Origin: Tachypleus tridentatus | Lineage: Eukaryota > Arthropoda > Merostomata > Xiphosura > Limulidae | Direction: 5' to 3' | NCBI RefSeq assembly: GCF_004210375.1 | Contig: NC_134829.1 | Location: 25,808,034-25,872,033, forward strand | DNA length: 64,000 bases | In this document: positions 12,045-26,900 of the stretch, one piece after another | Numbering within the stretch: the stretch's first letter is position 1 | How the letters are laid out: each line of letters starts with the position of its first letter | Made by a program: the position numbers and the translations under genes | Notes under the pieces: generated by a model | Database searches by the model: none | Told to the model about the DNA's origin: nothing | Seen by the model: the letters and a program-made list of their open reading frames with translations, nothing else

Positions 12045-12717
12045 TGCAAGAAGTACCGTAACAAGAAAGAAAAGAAAGTATGATGTAAGTTTTATTGAAT
12101 ACCAAAGAAAGTGTTTGCAATTAAATGCAAGGAAAGCTACATTTCGTTCGTTTGTTCATCAAAACAACAAAGGTGTTCTTATTGCTTCATATTGTGTTAG
12201 TTACCTTATTGCAAAAGCAGATGAAGCTCATACAATTGCAGAAGATTTGATAAAACCATGCACAAAATATTTGGTAGAGAGGACGACTAATGAGAAATTT
12301 CTTAAAAACATTAACTCTGTCCCCATTTCTGACAACTCGGTTTCTCGAAAAATTAAGGATATGCCAGCAAATTGCTTAACACTCCTACGAAAAGACGTTT
12401 CTAGTCCTGATTTCTCCAAGCCCGTTCCCCTGGCTTTTGTTTGTTTGAAAATTTCGCACAAAGCTACTCGAGGGCTATCTGTGCTAGCCGTCCCTAATTT
12501 AGCAGTGTAAGACTAGAGGGAAGGCAGCTAGTCATCACCACCCACCGCCAACTCTTGGGCTACTCTTTTACCAACGAATAGTGGGATTGACCGTCACATT
12601 ATACACCCCCACGGCTGGGAGGGCGAGCATGTTTAGCGCGATGCGGGCGCGAACCCGCGACCCTCGGATTACGAGTCGCACGCCTTACGCGCTAGGCCAT
12701 GCCGGGCCTCGTTCCCC

Positions 12718-12752
<35 letters not shown>

Positions 12753-14430
12753 TGGGAATCTCGTTAATCCATTCATTAATGGATTTAAATGGCAATTTCA
12801 TTTAAATACAAAATTATTAGCCTAATATTAATAGCCTTTCAAGTTGCTCTGGGGCCTATTAGGCTCCACTTTTCGTAGGAGTGTTAACGGCGTTAATAAG
12901 GCGAGTAAAAACGAATCCAACTTTTTCACTTCAGGTGGATTAATCAACAGGTGTCGCAGGTTATGCGATGTTGCTTGTATTTGTTCACTATATTCACGAA
13001 GCTAGTTTTGTAGAAGACACGTTAATTTGCTAACTTTTGCCTACTCAAGCAACAGGCGAAGAAATATTTAAACTGGTCGATTTATTTATGGAAGAACATG
13101 AGATCTAATGGCAGGTTTGCTCAAGTTTTTGCACTAATGGGACTGCAGCTACGATTGGAAAATTTCCAGGCGCAGTGGCACGAATAAAAAAGAAAAACCA
13201 GAACATCGAGAGTATCCATTGCTGTCTTAATCGTCACGCACTTGCGATGAAACGAAAGCTAGAAGGCTTAAAAGAGGTATTGGGTGATATCATAAAAATA
13301 GTTAATTTTATCAAATCAAGACCATTCAATGCAAGTATCTTCAGTTTACTCTCTGAGGATATGGGAAGTTTGCATAAAAAATTGTTGCTTCATATTGAAG
13401 TCCGATGGCTCTCTCGGGGAAAAGTTCTTGCTCGGTTTTATGAACTGCGTGAGAAGATAGGTTTCTTTTTATCTGAATGCCATTTTTATATTTGCATACA
13501 AATTAAGGGACAAATACTGGATACAGAAAGGGGCTTACCTTTCGGACGTATTTGCCTATATAAATGAAGTGAATGTTACAATGCAGGGTAACGTACCTCA
13601 AAGCTCAGAGTAAAATGGAAAGGCTTCAACGTAAGTTAAAACTTTGGGGTGAATGTGTGGTTATGGAAGAACTTGATTGCTTTGAAAATCTCAGTGGTTT
13701 TTACTTACGAATGAAATTACCTTAAGTGAAGATGCAAAAGTTTCAGTCTTGCAGGACGTATGTGATTTGTGTACAAGTGTTAGGGACTACTTCCCTCCTC
13801 ATTTAGAAAAATTACTGTGGGTTCAAAATCCCTTTGTTGACTCTGCAAATACCAACGATTTGCCGTTGAAAGAGAAAAAACAGCTTATAGAAATTTCAAC
13901 TGAAAACAAAATTTCAGCAGGAAGAAATTACACAATTTTTGGATTCAAATGGCTATAGAATACCGTGAAATAAGTAACAGAGCTTTGAAATTTTTAATGT
14001 GTTTTCTAACAGCATATCTTTCTAAGCAAACACTTTCACTATATACAGCTACAAAGATCAAATTTAGAAACAGGATAAATATTTGAGATGATTTGCGCCT
14101 ACAGGTATCAACTATAACTCCAAATATTGAACTACTTTTGTGAAGAAAAGCAAGCCCATCCGAGCCACTAATAAATAAATAAGTACACTGTAATTTTACT
14201 GATTTAAATTTTGCAAGAAGAAATTTTTGAACAAGTAGAAGTAAAAATTGTTCTTTAAATATTGATGTTGTTAATAAATTTATATTATAAAAGCTTGAAA
14301 TAAACTTTATCTGGTGCCAGTGACCGATTGTTTCTATTTTTAGTGTATTTTTTTATTAAGGCTCCAGAATGTTTTTTACTCTCTGATGTGAAGTTCCGCA
14401 GGTCTTAAAAGTTTGGGAACCCTTGCATTA
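12045..14430 (+). pseudogene. hAT-type (ZBED5/SCAND3-like) transposase relic
   Basis: Coding blocks typical of the ZBED5/SCAND3 group of hAT-derived proteins are readable in order. They are RKRKYDVSFIEY and NARKATFRSFVHQNNKG (12070-12160), then IAEDLIKPCTKYLVE (about 12235-12280) and DNSVSRKIKDMPANCL (about 12331-12380). Next come NIESIHCCLNRHALAMKRK (about 13203-13257) and LHIEVRWLSRGKVLARF (about 13389-13440), and then SALQ-type blocks. The C-terminal hAT dimerisation region is at about 13950-14160 (YREISNRALKFL, YTATKIKFRNR, TITPNIELL). The 3' end carries TTTGGGAACCC (about 14410-14422), the hAT terminal type. Many stops are present, and a SINE insertion (12436-12709) splits it. No intact N-terminal BED finger was seen. 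Confidence 0.8.
12436..12709 (-). repeat. family-1 SINE inserted into the hAT relic, 13-bp TSD
   Basis: A full-length SINE on the minus strand, with CAAACAAA-type tail on the left and tRNA-like head on the right, is bracketed by CGTTCCCCTGGCT at 12423-12435 and 12710-12722. The hAT reading frame ends in KPVPLA just before it and resumes as VPLA just after, so this SINE is younger than the hAT copy. Confidence 0.95.
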
Positions 14431-14865
14431 GATCACTTCCGAGTCCATCGAAGTTGTCATCAACAAAAACCAATTTGAGTCATTCATGAAATTATGCATA
14501 ATAATCCCTTTTTTTAAAACGCGAAACCATCTGTATGAACGCAATTAATAATTTTATAACATTATTTTAAAGTTTACAGTAAATATACGAGTTTTTTTGG
14601 AAGTAGTGAATAGTGGGTTTTATCGAGTGGTTTGTTAGTTCAATAATTTCGCCATTTCGCAACGCAACATATCTAAAGCATTTTTTGTATTATTCTTTTG
14701 TGCGTGTTGGCGATAAGAAATTTAATCCTAAGCGTAATTTTGGTATTTCGTAACAAATATATACATATGTTAATAACTTAATTTCTGTAAGTTATATAAC
14801 TTTTCAATATATTTGTTTACTTTCTGTAGGTCTTCGTAACTTTATAAGCAGAGTTCGTAATCAAC
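14431..14865 (+). promoter_or_regulatory. 5' flank / presumed promoter region of HSBP1
   Basis: No TATA box at a convincing place. TTTACTTTCTGTAG just upstream (to about 14829) could be a 3' splice site, which would make an additional 5' untranslated exon possible. The start codon lies within CAACATGGCGG, which resembles the YY1/Pho motif often found at starts of housekeeping genes. The transcription start is not determined. Confidence 0.3.
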
Positions 14866-14985
14866 ATGGCGGAACAAAAGGGATCGTCGCAAAGAAGTGA
14901 GCTGAATAAAACAGATCTTAATGAAAACGCAAAAACCGGAGAACAGCTCACAGAACCAAAGAACATACAGGATTTAACACAATAT
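14866..14985 (+). CDS. HSBP1: HSBP1 exon 1 (coding)
   Basis: ATG at 14866 in a fair context (TCAACATGG), 40 codons, ending ...IQDLTQY with donor GTATGT at 14986 (phase 0). Confidence 0.93.
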
Positions 14986-17900
14986 GTATGTTAAATAATT
15001 TAAATTATACGATGTTTGTCCTTTATAAGACAGTTTTATAATTGATATTTTATTCTGTTCCTCAAAATTTTTATTTTAATTTTTAAAATTTAAATTAAGT
15101 TTTAATCCTAACTATTAACTATCTGTGCTAAAATTAAATGCGACCGGTTTTTGTATTCATTTTGTTGTGCTAAGTAGCATTGAGTCATTCAGACTACTAA
15201 TATCAAAATGGTATACGAAGCAAGTGTGTAACTACCTGCCCCAATTATATATAACATGTGTTGAAGCTGTCAAGAGTCTCTTCATAAGGTTTGGAGGTGG
15301 AGCGAATGAAGTCAAGTTACTGATAACTTTTAATTTAAAAAACAACAACTGCTATACACAAAAGCAATTTGTTAAATTTCTGTGGAGTACATGTAAACTC
15401 TAAACATTGGATTAGAACTAGAGATCAGTAGATGGTAATAAATAAATTTCTGATCGGTTCAGTCTGATTAGAGCCTTTCTTTTTGATGTTTTAGAGTCTT
15501 GTGTTGATAGAAACGTGGGCTTTAAGTTAGCTAGATTTAAGTGTGATGAATAAATTATTGAGAATACCAATACTAAGAAGAATATTTTATATTCTAAAAG
15601 ATGTGATGGACTTAATGACTGGGTAGAAATGTGTAAAAAATTGTTTCAGTATTGAGAGTTGTAAAATGATATTCAAGATAATGAAACTTGAAAGAGTGTT
15701 AGTGTTGTTGTAGGGGAAGATCTTGAGTCTGATTGTTGAAAAGTATGAAACCTTCAAATGAGTGTGTGTTTATAAGACTAGAATCATTTCTGAGATAGAA
15801 GGGTTAAGTTACTGGGAAAGATTATGATTTCTTGTATTTTTTTGAGAAAAGAAGGGTAAGAGGGTAATATTATTGAAGCTTACAAAGTTTTTGGAGGATG
15901 GATAAGATAAAGGTCTTCATATTTTTTGTGCCATATTCTGAAGATAGTAGGATAAAAGGACACAAGTTTTAAGATTTTGAAAAGGCAGGCTAGTCTCCAG
16001 TTAAGACCATTTTATTTTTCTAACAGAATGATTCACTTGTAGAATAAGTTGCCATTGTTAGTGGAGGCTAGCATTTTATAGAAGTTCAAGAAGGGAGTCC
16101 ATTATTTTCTAGAAAATGAAGGGTTGGTTTCTATTTTTTTTGGAGGATACCATTGAAGAACCAAGTGTTTCCTTGTCTGCATAGCATGTTAGAAGATGTA
16201 GCTACTGAAACTGAAAGTGAGAAGGTTGTTGTTACCAGGTATAAAACTGATTTAACCTCATTTGGAAGACTGACTGATGAATATTAATTATATGAGAAAC
16301 TAAAAAAAGGGGGCTGTCAATATAATTTATGGTTTAAAAAGTAAATTGTGAGAATAGGCTTGTTCAGTTGCTTTTGTTTTTTGCAAATTGTAGAGGAATT
16401 GGAGCTATCATATAGATTTTCTGGCTTGGTAGTGGATTGAATAGACTAACTATATATTGTTTAATGCAATACTAGACCTCATTGAATTATTAACCTCTGG
16501 AATAGTTTCTATAACACCAAACAAACAAGCAAAGTGACAGAAGAGCATTGGCACATTAAGGTCAACCCTTCCCGTACCAAAATAAACAATAAAAATAACC
16601 TAAACTAAATGTTACCCTTCATGTTCATATCCATGTACCCAGTGCAGGATCAAGATGATAGTAGGGCCTTGGCATCTTCTATTCATTGGCCTTATCAACT
16701 GTAAAAGGTAAACGAAAGATTAACTATTAAGAAATATTTTCATGGATCCATAGTTTTCCTAGGTCCTAGTCACTCTGCCTAATAAATAAACTGCCCCTGC
16801 ATGAACCACATAACTGGGAAAAATATTCTATAATTTTATAACACAAAATTACTTTGCTGATCTAGAATTTTATAACACAAAATTACTTTGCTGATCTATA
16901 ATTTTATAACACAAAATTACTTTGCTGATCTATAATTTTATAACACAAAATTACTTTGCTGAAGAACAAGCTCTATTTTGAGCTTTTAAAACTTATTCTT
17001 TTTACTCTATATTAAATTTTTAATATCAAATATTTTTATTTTGTCACAAATGGATTATTTATAGGCAAGAAAAAAATCCACACAAGTTACCTCTAAATTG
17101 TACACACTAAGAGAAAATAAGTAAATTACTAAGTGCTTGTTTGTTAACTTTTCCTAATATTTTGGTGTTTTTCCTGTAGCAAAATAATAACATAATTCAT
17201 ACATCACACTTAAATGTGGTCTAACCAGACTTATTTATAATGTTATTAGCTTATATGCTGTGGTAAAATAAGGTATTAGTCTTATGTGTCTGGAGAATCC
17301 ACATTTTAAGTGTGGTGCATGAATTTCTTTATTTTTTTGCTACAGGAAGAAAACATCAAAATACTAGAAAAAGTTTACAAACAAGCACATAGAAATTATT
17401 AGCTTATTTTACCACAGCAGATACTTAACTGAAATGTTTTTAAGTTTTTCATATCAGTTATTATACTTAAATTCTTGCTCCTTTCTACAATACAAATGTC
17501 TTATTTTATACAATTAGTTTTAACTTCCCACACCCTTAGTACATTATACTTTTTATCTTTATGTACTCATATTTTGACTTGCACATTAAGAATTCTCAAT
17601 AATAGTAGCCTTTCCCATTATTTTAGTGTCAGCAGAAAATTTAGGACTATTATAGCTTAAGAAAATATCTAAATCATTGACATAAAAAAATATTAAAGGC
17701 CAAAAACAGATTTATGAAAGATCATAATAACTTCATTCTCCCAGTGAGAAGAGCTCTTTGCCATCAAGTGTTTGTTTCTATCATAATTATTATCCCATTG
17801 ATTATAAGGCCAACATATTATTTTATATTCTTGTATGAGGTGTGCCATTTTATCAATGCATGGGACATAAGAAGGACAAGATGGTGGCCAGTTATTTTAG

Positions 17901-20900
17901 TCACCCTCAAACACCAAGTAAATAAAGTGTAATGATTTTTCTCTGTACAGTCATTGCACAGAGCTTTGAAAAAATATAATAAAACTTATGATATAACTCA
18001 GCTTTTTCATTCAATAAATTTACCATCTGAAGACTGAAATAATTTTGTCTGAGAGTAAGCATGTATCTAGGCTTCCAGTAATTATATTCACCATTACCCT
18101 AAACATTTAGAAACAAGATTCTTTCTACTGCTGCTGGATTATACAGAGAACAAAGATTCATTACTCATGTTTTCACTGGTAAGACTAGGATTCAATTTAG
18201 CAACTATTTTTCTCATAAACTGGTAAAATTCACAGCAAAACACAAATCTTGTTTTCCCTTAGTATTACTAATACACTTTCAACTAAATCACAATATCTTC
18301 CACTCCAGTTGTATAACTTTGATTTTTCTTATGTTGGAACTCACTTTTCAAATATGGTTTTTGGTATTATCAGTAATAGTGAATGTAACACAAGGTATAT
18401 AATATTCATATCTTTAAAAGACATTATTGGTTGCATTTATCTAGTCTGAAAAATTATTCACTTACAATCACCCTTTGTTTACATAAGGTAGACCAATAAA
18501 CTGTCACTAATACTGTAACAGTTTAACTTGATAACCAATGTGTTGTGAATCAACATACCAGAAAGTCAAGATAACTAACATTTCTACAGTAACATTAATC
18601 TAAAGAAAAAACTGAAAGTGTATGAAGAATCTTTGACTGTTGTTCTTCCACTTTTTGTTGATGATGGGCTTCAATTCCTTTCTAGACATATAGATCATAG
18701 AACAACTGGCCATTAGGTCTTATGACTCAAGGAAACTTGAAGATTTCATGGTATTACATCCAAACAAAGTGCATGCATTAAATTAGTGAACTTACTAAAA
18801 TATTGAACAAGCAAATTATTTCACTTCATGGACGTAAAATCATAAAACTACAGATTATATAAAACACTTGAATTGTGAACTATGGTATAGTTTCAATATT
18901 GTTGTTTTTTTTGGAAGTGTTGTTAAAAAGAAACACATTTTCTCTTTAGGCATGCACAACAATAAACACCTCCAAAGATATTGTAAGTTAACTTTTAGCA
19001 TGTCATAAACTGTTATGTAAGGTATTAAATATACTGAGCCCTGTTCTTGGTTTATAAAAAGAATTACCATCGTTGATGAATGTAAATAAGTAACAAAATT
19101 AATTATTGATTAATCACTTAACTAATTAGTTTGCTTTATTTGCTAAATGAAACATTCATGTTTAAGGCATTACATTTAGTCTGACCATGTGTTTCACAAC
19201 ACCACATGCCCATAATGCACTGTAAATATCATCTAAATCATTGTCATGTGCAACATGTTCATAAACTTAACATAAATTACAAGTTCACCATTGGTTATCT
19301 GACTCAGATGATGAGTCTGTTGTGTCTATCTCACTCTTAAATGTAACATATGGTATGAACAACAAAGGACTATTGGTCATACAATGCTGTTTTTGCACAC
19401 ACACTCTTGAGAAGAGGAAAACTCCAAACCCCTCTTTTACTTTTCAGGCTCATAGTTAAGAAAGTTTACAAGTGTTTCTTTACAATCTGCATGTTGCTAT
19501 ATAACAATCAAATTTCAGTGTGTTCTACTTCATACTAATGCCAGTTCATTACATATGTGATGCACGTGATCATACAATACTTTCGGACAGTTTACAATGA
19601 ACAGCTTTTACAATGTAGTGCTTGAAGTCTATATATATATGATAATAAATGTATAGCATTATTAGTATGTAATTAATGCATATATTTAAAAAAATGTGGT
19701 ATTGTAGATATAACAATGACTGACATGACATGAAAAATGAGTGTTATCTTGAAATGAATGTTTTCTTTATATACTGTTTTTGTGTATGTGTACATTAGTG
19801 AGAGACATTGGATTAAAAAAATTGAATCTATATTATTTTAAAAGAAGAAATTTCTGAAGCTGTTGCTACATGTTCACATGAATACTATTGATTTCTTTTA
19901 TGTGTGATCTGCACTCACCATTTATGCTATGAAATGTATTTAAGTCATTGTTTTTGGGTAGCAGTGTCAATTTTCTTCATAAATTTACACTGAAAAATTA
20001 ATTTTTATAAAAATATAATTACCATACTAACTACATCAGTACTGAATCAAATGTCTTCTCAGTTTTGTACTATTTTCTGAAAAACAAGTGATTTAATTCA
20101 TAATAAAAATGTAACTAACTCTTTACTAGTATACATGTATTTATTTAAATTTTTAGGTAGAAGACCTACTGCATCAGTTGCAAGAGAAGTTTCAGGTGAT
20201 GTCAGACCAGATATTAGCAAGAAATATCCTTTGTGTTGTAGTAGAGTTGCTGTATTTGTTTCTAACCTCCACATCACTATTTGGATCATAATGCAATAAA
20301 CCAGATACATACCTTAAACTTTCTAATGAAGTCCCCCCCTTCAAGGAGATCAATATATTTTTTAAATTATTTCTTGAAGACCATTAATTAATGTATGATA
20401 ATTAAAATGTAATTGATTTCAGAAAGCCGTTTCTTTCCTGAAAGGTTTATCATTTTTATGTATTTCTTATTCTTCCCATACTTTATTATTCTTGTAGATC
20501 AACATTTTAGGGTTTTTGTCTGATACAAAAAGTAGTTAACTGTGTCCTCATTGTAATTAAATTGGAGTATATTTATAATCCAAGATAACTTTATTGACTG
20601 TGTGTGTGTGCCAGGCGTAGTGGTTATCATACCAGACTGAATCCAAAGGTTCATGGTTCACATCCCTTTTTTGAACAATCACACACTACACTTCTCAGTT
20701 GTGCATACACTATAAATATGTTAGTCAAATGTTGCCATTTGATTACATTAGCTAGTGGGTGCCATTGACTAGCTGCCTTCCCTCTTGTCTGATTAGTTGA
20801 AAATTAGGGAGGGCCAATGCAGATACCTTTTGTAGCTTTGTACAAGTATTAAAATCATACACAATTATTCACTGATTGCCTTCTTTTTTGTTTGTTTTTT

Positions 20901-23900
20901 TGGACACGTGTGTTATAATGTTAAGTTTGTAAAACTGTTTCTAAGATATTTTATTAAGAAGACACTCATGAGGAACAACAGTCAAAATGAAAAAAAAATC
21001 AATTTTTTTATTGTAACGTATAAACCATTAAGACTATGGTATCTCAGATTAGTCGTTTTGTATGACTTTTTAAGTGCTTGGTAGCTGTATTGTGATAGTG
21101 TAAGGGGGACACCACGTTTTTTTATAAAATTTGTTAAGTCACATCGTTATACACAATTCTGTCATTGGGTGGAATCTTTCACCATATGTAGTAAAATGAA
21201 TGACAAGTACAGTCCAGATAATGTTAATGAATTAATTTATTTCTTCATTATTGTTTGACACAGTACGTGCTATGTTCACTTGTAGGCTTAATTCACAAAC
21301 AACGTTTCAACAGAAACTACAAAACTAATATAAACCTAACACACTTTTAAAGTTACTGGTTAAATTTTCTCACCAATCTATAAATAATAAACATGTTGAC
21401 AGACTAAACAGACACATTAACTATAACTGCCTAAGACACTAACAGACATTTAGATGAATCAATATTGGATTCGTTATAAATAAACTGAATACTTAACTGT
21501 ATACTCAAGACGGCTGGTATGGGTATTACAACTTTAATTAGAATAAAGTACAGAACATTTTTACTTCAAGTGGGTTTCTCGTCATCATGAATACTTAACT
21601 GATTTAGTCACTGATATTTATGTCATTCTTGTTACGTAAATGTGTATATAGTTATATAATCATCATGATTAGATCCCTTAGCAAACATTTAAATTATTAA
21701 AATATAGCTTACAACCATATGCATACATATTCATGTATAGTAGCACACATATACATGATTTGTTGTTCCTAAATTGCTTTGTTTGTTTTTAATTTCACAC
21801 AAAGCTACTATTTACGCTGGCCGTCCCTAATTTAGCAGTGTAAGACTAGAGGGAAGGCAGCTAGTCATCACCACCCACCGCCAACTCTTGGGCTGCTCTT
21901 TTTAGGAACGAATGGTGGGACTGACCGTCACATTATAACGCCCCCACGGCTGAAAGGGCGAGCATGTTTGGTGCGACCAGGATTCGAACCCGCGACCCTC
22001 GGATTACGAGTCGAGGGCCTTAATGCGCTTGGCCATGCCGGGCCACCTAAATTGCAGAATAGTAACTTGAAGAGTACATCATTTCCTTGGTTTCTTGGCT
22101 GTGGTTTCGATTGATACCTGAATATGGTCAGTTCTATTGCACATCTTAGACTATTGAGTTAAAATGTATGACATAACCAGTGCATATTTTTTGTGTTGTA
22201 CATACGGTAAGACCTGAATACTACACGGATTTATTCCATTTCCGTAAAATTAATTTTCAAGTATTAACTGCATGTACGTAACATTGTTTATGACGGAAGT
22301 TTTAGGAAACTACAGTCACAGTTTTCGGGCATATATTGTATTTAAGTTCAGCAGATCACTACACGTGTGAACTGCGGTGTTCATAACTAACGACAATTTA
22401 CACACGAGTTACCTGAATACAGTGAATAATTTGTAAATAGATGGCGCTATGCAGACGGTTTTGAAAGCTTTTTCTTCTAGCGCAAAGCTACACAAAGTCC
22501 ATGGGAGGTTAAACTCGCAGATTTTAGTGTTATAAGTCCGTAAACATACTACATATCAACCAGGCGACACTCCTAAAATTAAACTAACTATATGAAACAT
22601 AAAATGGAGAACGGTGGTTTAAAATTAAGTTGATGTGCAAATTATTATTTTTTTTAAGTACCAGTGAAAACTTGACAAAGCTAGTGAAAGTCTATAAGTA
22701 AAAGTGAATTCTCCTTCCATGATGGCTTGCGTTTTAATGTTTTAAATATCTTAAAAGGTTTTTAACGTTATTTTTTCCCTTGAAAATGCGGAACACATGA
22801 AGAAATTAGCTAAAATGATCAAAATATTTTAAAGGGTTTTCAAAAAATTGTTGTAAGACGAGAAGTGGATTAAAAGTGAGAAGGTATAGCAGTTGCGTCA
22901 CTTTTTGTTTATAGAAACCCATTTCACAGTAGAGATGTGTTCAAGATTTATACTGTTTGAATTTGGTACATTCAGTGCATTAAATTTAATAATAAACTTG
23001 AATTTTGTTATATGAAAAACTGTATCCTTCATTAAAAAAAAACAAGAAAATTCTTAAACAAATATTTTAATTATGAATTGCTTCTTTAATTAAGGTTTAA
23101 ACGCTTACTCTTAACTTAGTATGATCCGGAAGTTAAATAGTATGAATCAGATAAGAGAGGGGAACTTAAACAGCAGGAATATCTTTGTTTTGTAGAATTT
23201 CGTTGTGGTGGGAAGTTTGTTTAAACTCAAATATTTACAATAGCTACTTGTTACATATTTTAATTTATCTCGGATGAGTCTCCAATGTATTATGTTACGT
23301 ATTACGATTTCAAATAATTTGAAATTTTAATTTTAATTTAGAAGTTAATTGAATATTGACATGTATCAAGTTTTAGATTCAATAAGATTGATACAGTTTT
23401 CTTTCTTAACACATATATGGTAATATATAAACAATAATATAATTTATCATTGTTTATTACAAATAGTTGTTACAAATAATGGTTCATATATAAAAAAATT
23501 ATAAACAAACAATACTGAGTCTTCTGTCTGGTCTGGAACTGAACATTTTATCGACGGTTCATGATGAGTGAATTAATATCATGTTGATACATAATTACAA
23601 TTAACCTGACGGGAATCTAGCTAGCTCTATTCTTGGCTGGCTTCATGCGGTTTACAAGCTGACTTTTCACCAAAGCAGATATTTAATGCCCTTGTAGAAA
23701 TACAAAGGTGAACTTTAACGGTTTGTAATGTTCGAAGTCTCTAAACGTTCTTTGTCAGATATCTGTAGTTTTGCCGATTAATAAGTGTTTATCACAGTTA
23801 TAGCTTCCGAGTTGTATAATATTACTAACTGTAGCAAACCAACAATAAAAAGACTGTTTCTCCGCGTGTTGCGATGGCTAACTTTTATAATCATTAGGCG

Positions 23901-26900
23901 AGCTTCTCAAAATTTCAGTTGGCAATAATACTGACAATAACTAATATTTAACGCGCACACACACATCGTACATTGTTAATTCCTACACTCGAGAATATTC
24001 TACAAATTTAGGGAATAGATGAGACTTTCTCAGTACACATTTGGCAATATAAGTTGCATGCATTTCTAAATATACATTAAACGGAAACAAACAGAGATAT
24101 CAAAATAAATATGTAATAGTAAGTCCGTTATATACTGAAAGAGTTATTCCATAAATTATTTTAGTTTTTCGTTAAAGGGGAAAGTTTAATATAAATTTGG
24201 TTAATTTTGGACTACTAAACTAGCATGTCAAGTTTGGACAACTCGTTTAGGAGGATATATATTCAAACCGGCCAGGCATTGCCAGGTGGGTTAAGGCGTT
24301 CGACTCGTAATCTGAGGATCACGGGTTCGAATCCCCGTCGTACCAAACATGCTCGCCCTTTTAGCCATGGGGCGTTCTAATGTTACGGTCAATCCCATTA
24401 TTTGTTGGTAAAAGAGTAGCCCAAGAGTTGGCGGTGGGTAGTAATGACTAGCTGCCTTCTTTCTAGTTTTACCTTGCTAAATTAGGGACAGCTAGCGTAA
24501 ATAGCCCTCGAGTATCTCTTGATAATGAATGTTACCGCACCAAACAGAGCATACGTGAAGAACGCCTCCACTCCATATTTTTATACTCGCTTCTGGATAA
24601 TCTGTTGTTTAGAGTTTGTTGTGAAAATCCGATACATGCTTGTCACTCCTGATTAAACCCAACAATTTGTTTGTAGTACCACCTGTTTCTGTGAAAACAA
24701 AACGGTGATTTAGATTTGCAAGTTTTGATGTATACAGATAGGCATATCGTCCTAGTGAAACAAAACACGATATAATAGGAATTAAAAGTGTGCAAATACC
24801 ATTTTTATTTGTAAAACGGCTCGTTTGGGTTAAGAAAATATTGTACGTAGAGGAGCGAACAACGTTTCGACCTTCTTCGGTCATCATCAGGTTCAAAAAG
24901 AAAGAAAGAGGTAACTGACTGGAAGCTGACCATATGTTTGAAAGGGGTTGTGTAACTGAGTGTCGGAATGTAGAGGGCGGTGTTAGATGTTTGAATATAT
25001 AATTTTATATTATTATATTATTTTTAATATTGTATTATTTTAAATATTTTAATAATTATTATATAATATAATATAAAGGTGTTCCTTTGTATTGGTTTAT
25101 TAACACCTTTACACGTTTTTACATAGATGTTAAACTGTCAAGAAAAGTAAGCAATTTTTTTTTTAACGCTTTTACAGAGAAAGACGAGTTAATATAAGAG
25201 TAAATACTCTTGCGTATTTGAACATAAAACGGGTATAGACACTTATTTTCACCATTAACCTTGATTCTGGTTTTGTACCTAATTTCCAACACATCGTGCC
25301 CCTTACTGTATTAAACTCGAATTACCAATTTTTTAAAAAAAAATTTGTTTGGGGGTGCATGCCTTAGCAAATCTCCTTACTTTATTTTATTGTAAAATGC
25401 GCATTTCTGACAAGCGTGATTCTCTTCCAACTTTTTACCCCATCCCTAAAAATTACTTCCAATACTTATAACAACCTATCCATATATTCACACATAAATA
25501 CTTACTTGTGTAATATGCACTACGTGGAACTTTATTAACTCATTGATAGTCTATAATCCAACAGGAAGTGTATATTTAAGAAATCCCAAACCAGAGCCTC
25601 ACTGATAACGAAGTCCTGAAGAATATGTTGGATCAATTACAGTCCGAACAGTAAACCTCTGTATAGGCTGTGCACGAAACTTTCAAGCATCTAGAAGTAA
25701 CAGCCTCACTGACAGCCAGGAATTCGGCTTATAAAAAGTGCAGAAACTATTTAACAAAAATTTTACTCTTTACTGAGACATAGGGATGAAAAGGATAAGA
25801 AACTAGATGGCGTTTGGGATGGGAAAAAATATGCCTTACCCATTCCCGATTGCCACTACTCGTAAACTGAACTCACATGGTAGTTGCATATACACTGCTG
25901 GCTAAGATCTTAATGCCAATAAACATAAAGAAAAAAATACATTTTGCGATGTTAGACTCAACCACTTATATGAGTAGAGCTTCGAAAGATGAAAATAAGA
26001 GAAGGGAAAATAAAAATAAACTTTCTTTAGCATTTATTAGGGAAAATGTGAACACTATGAAATTAGCCTAAATACTAGATGGTCAAAAGTTTAAAACCAT
26101 ACTGAAACAAAGCGTTAGTCGGTAAACACGTAACGAAATTTAGTCATTTGTGTTAAGAATTAATGTTGTCAACATCTCCCACTAACATCTCCTGTGTTAC
26201 ATTGGGTAAAAACATGGCAAAGGTTAAAAAGTTGACAGAGTTTGAACGTGGCAGAATTGTTGAGCTGCAAAAGCAAGGTCTCTGTTAACGAGCCATCGCT
26301 GGTGAGATTGCGCGAAGTAAAACTGCTGTTGCAAATGTTTTAAAAGACTGAGGGATACGGAACGAGACTTTCAAGTGGTCGGTCAAAGAAAATTTCGCCG
26401 GCATTGAGCAGGAGGATTCGACGAGTTGTCCAGCAAGACACCAGCTGATCGTCGACCCAGCTTAAGGCCCTTACGAACGCAGAATGCAGCTCAAGAACAA
26501 TAAGACGGCATCTACGAGAGAAAGGCTTTATAAAGCGTAAACGTCTTCAAGGGCCACGCCTCCTTCCACACCACGAAACAGCTCGGTTAAACTTTGCTGC
26601 GAAGCACCAAACATGTGACGTAGAAAAGTGGACGAAGGTTTTGTTCTCTGATGAGATAAATTTAACCTGGATGGTCCAGGTGGCTTCCAACTTTACTGGC
26701 ACGATAAGGATATTTCACCGAAGACATTTTATACACGACACAGTGGAGGAGGTTCCATCATGATCTGGGGTACTTTCTCCTTCCATGGAACAATGGAGCT
26801 TCAGGTTATACAGGGGCGTCAAATAGCAGTTGGGTACATTGGCATGTTGGAGAGAGCATCCTTGTTGACTGAAGGCCCTCGCTTGTGTGGAAATGACTGG

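Noticed and set aside
20224-20300. GT donor downstream of HSBP1 exon 2 (for example near 20233)
   Set aside because: It would add residues and break the conserved R-I-D-D-M junction. The ATATCCTT border gives the exact conserved frame.
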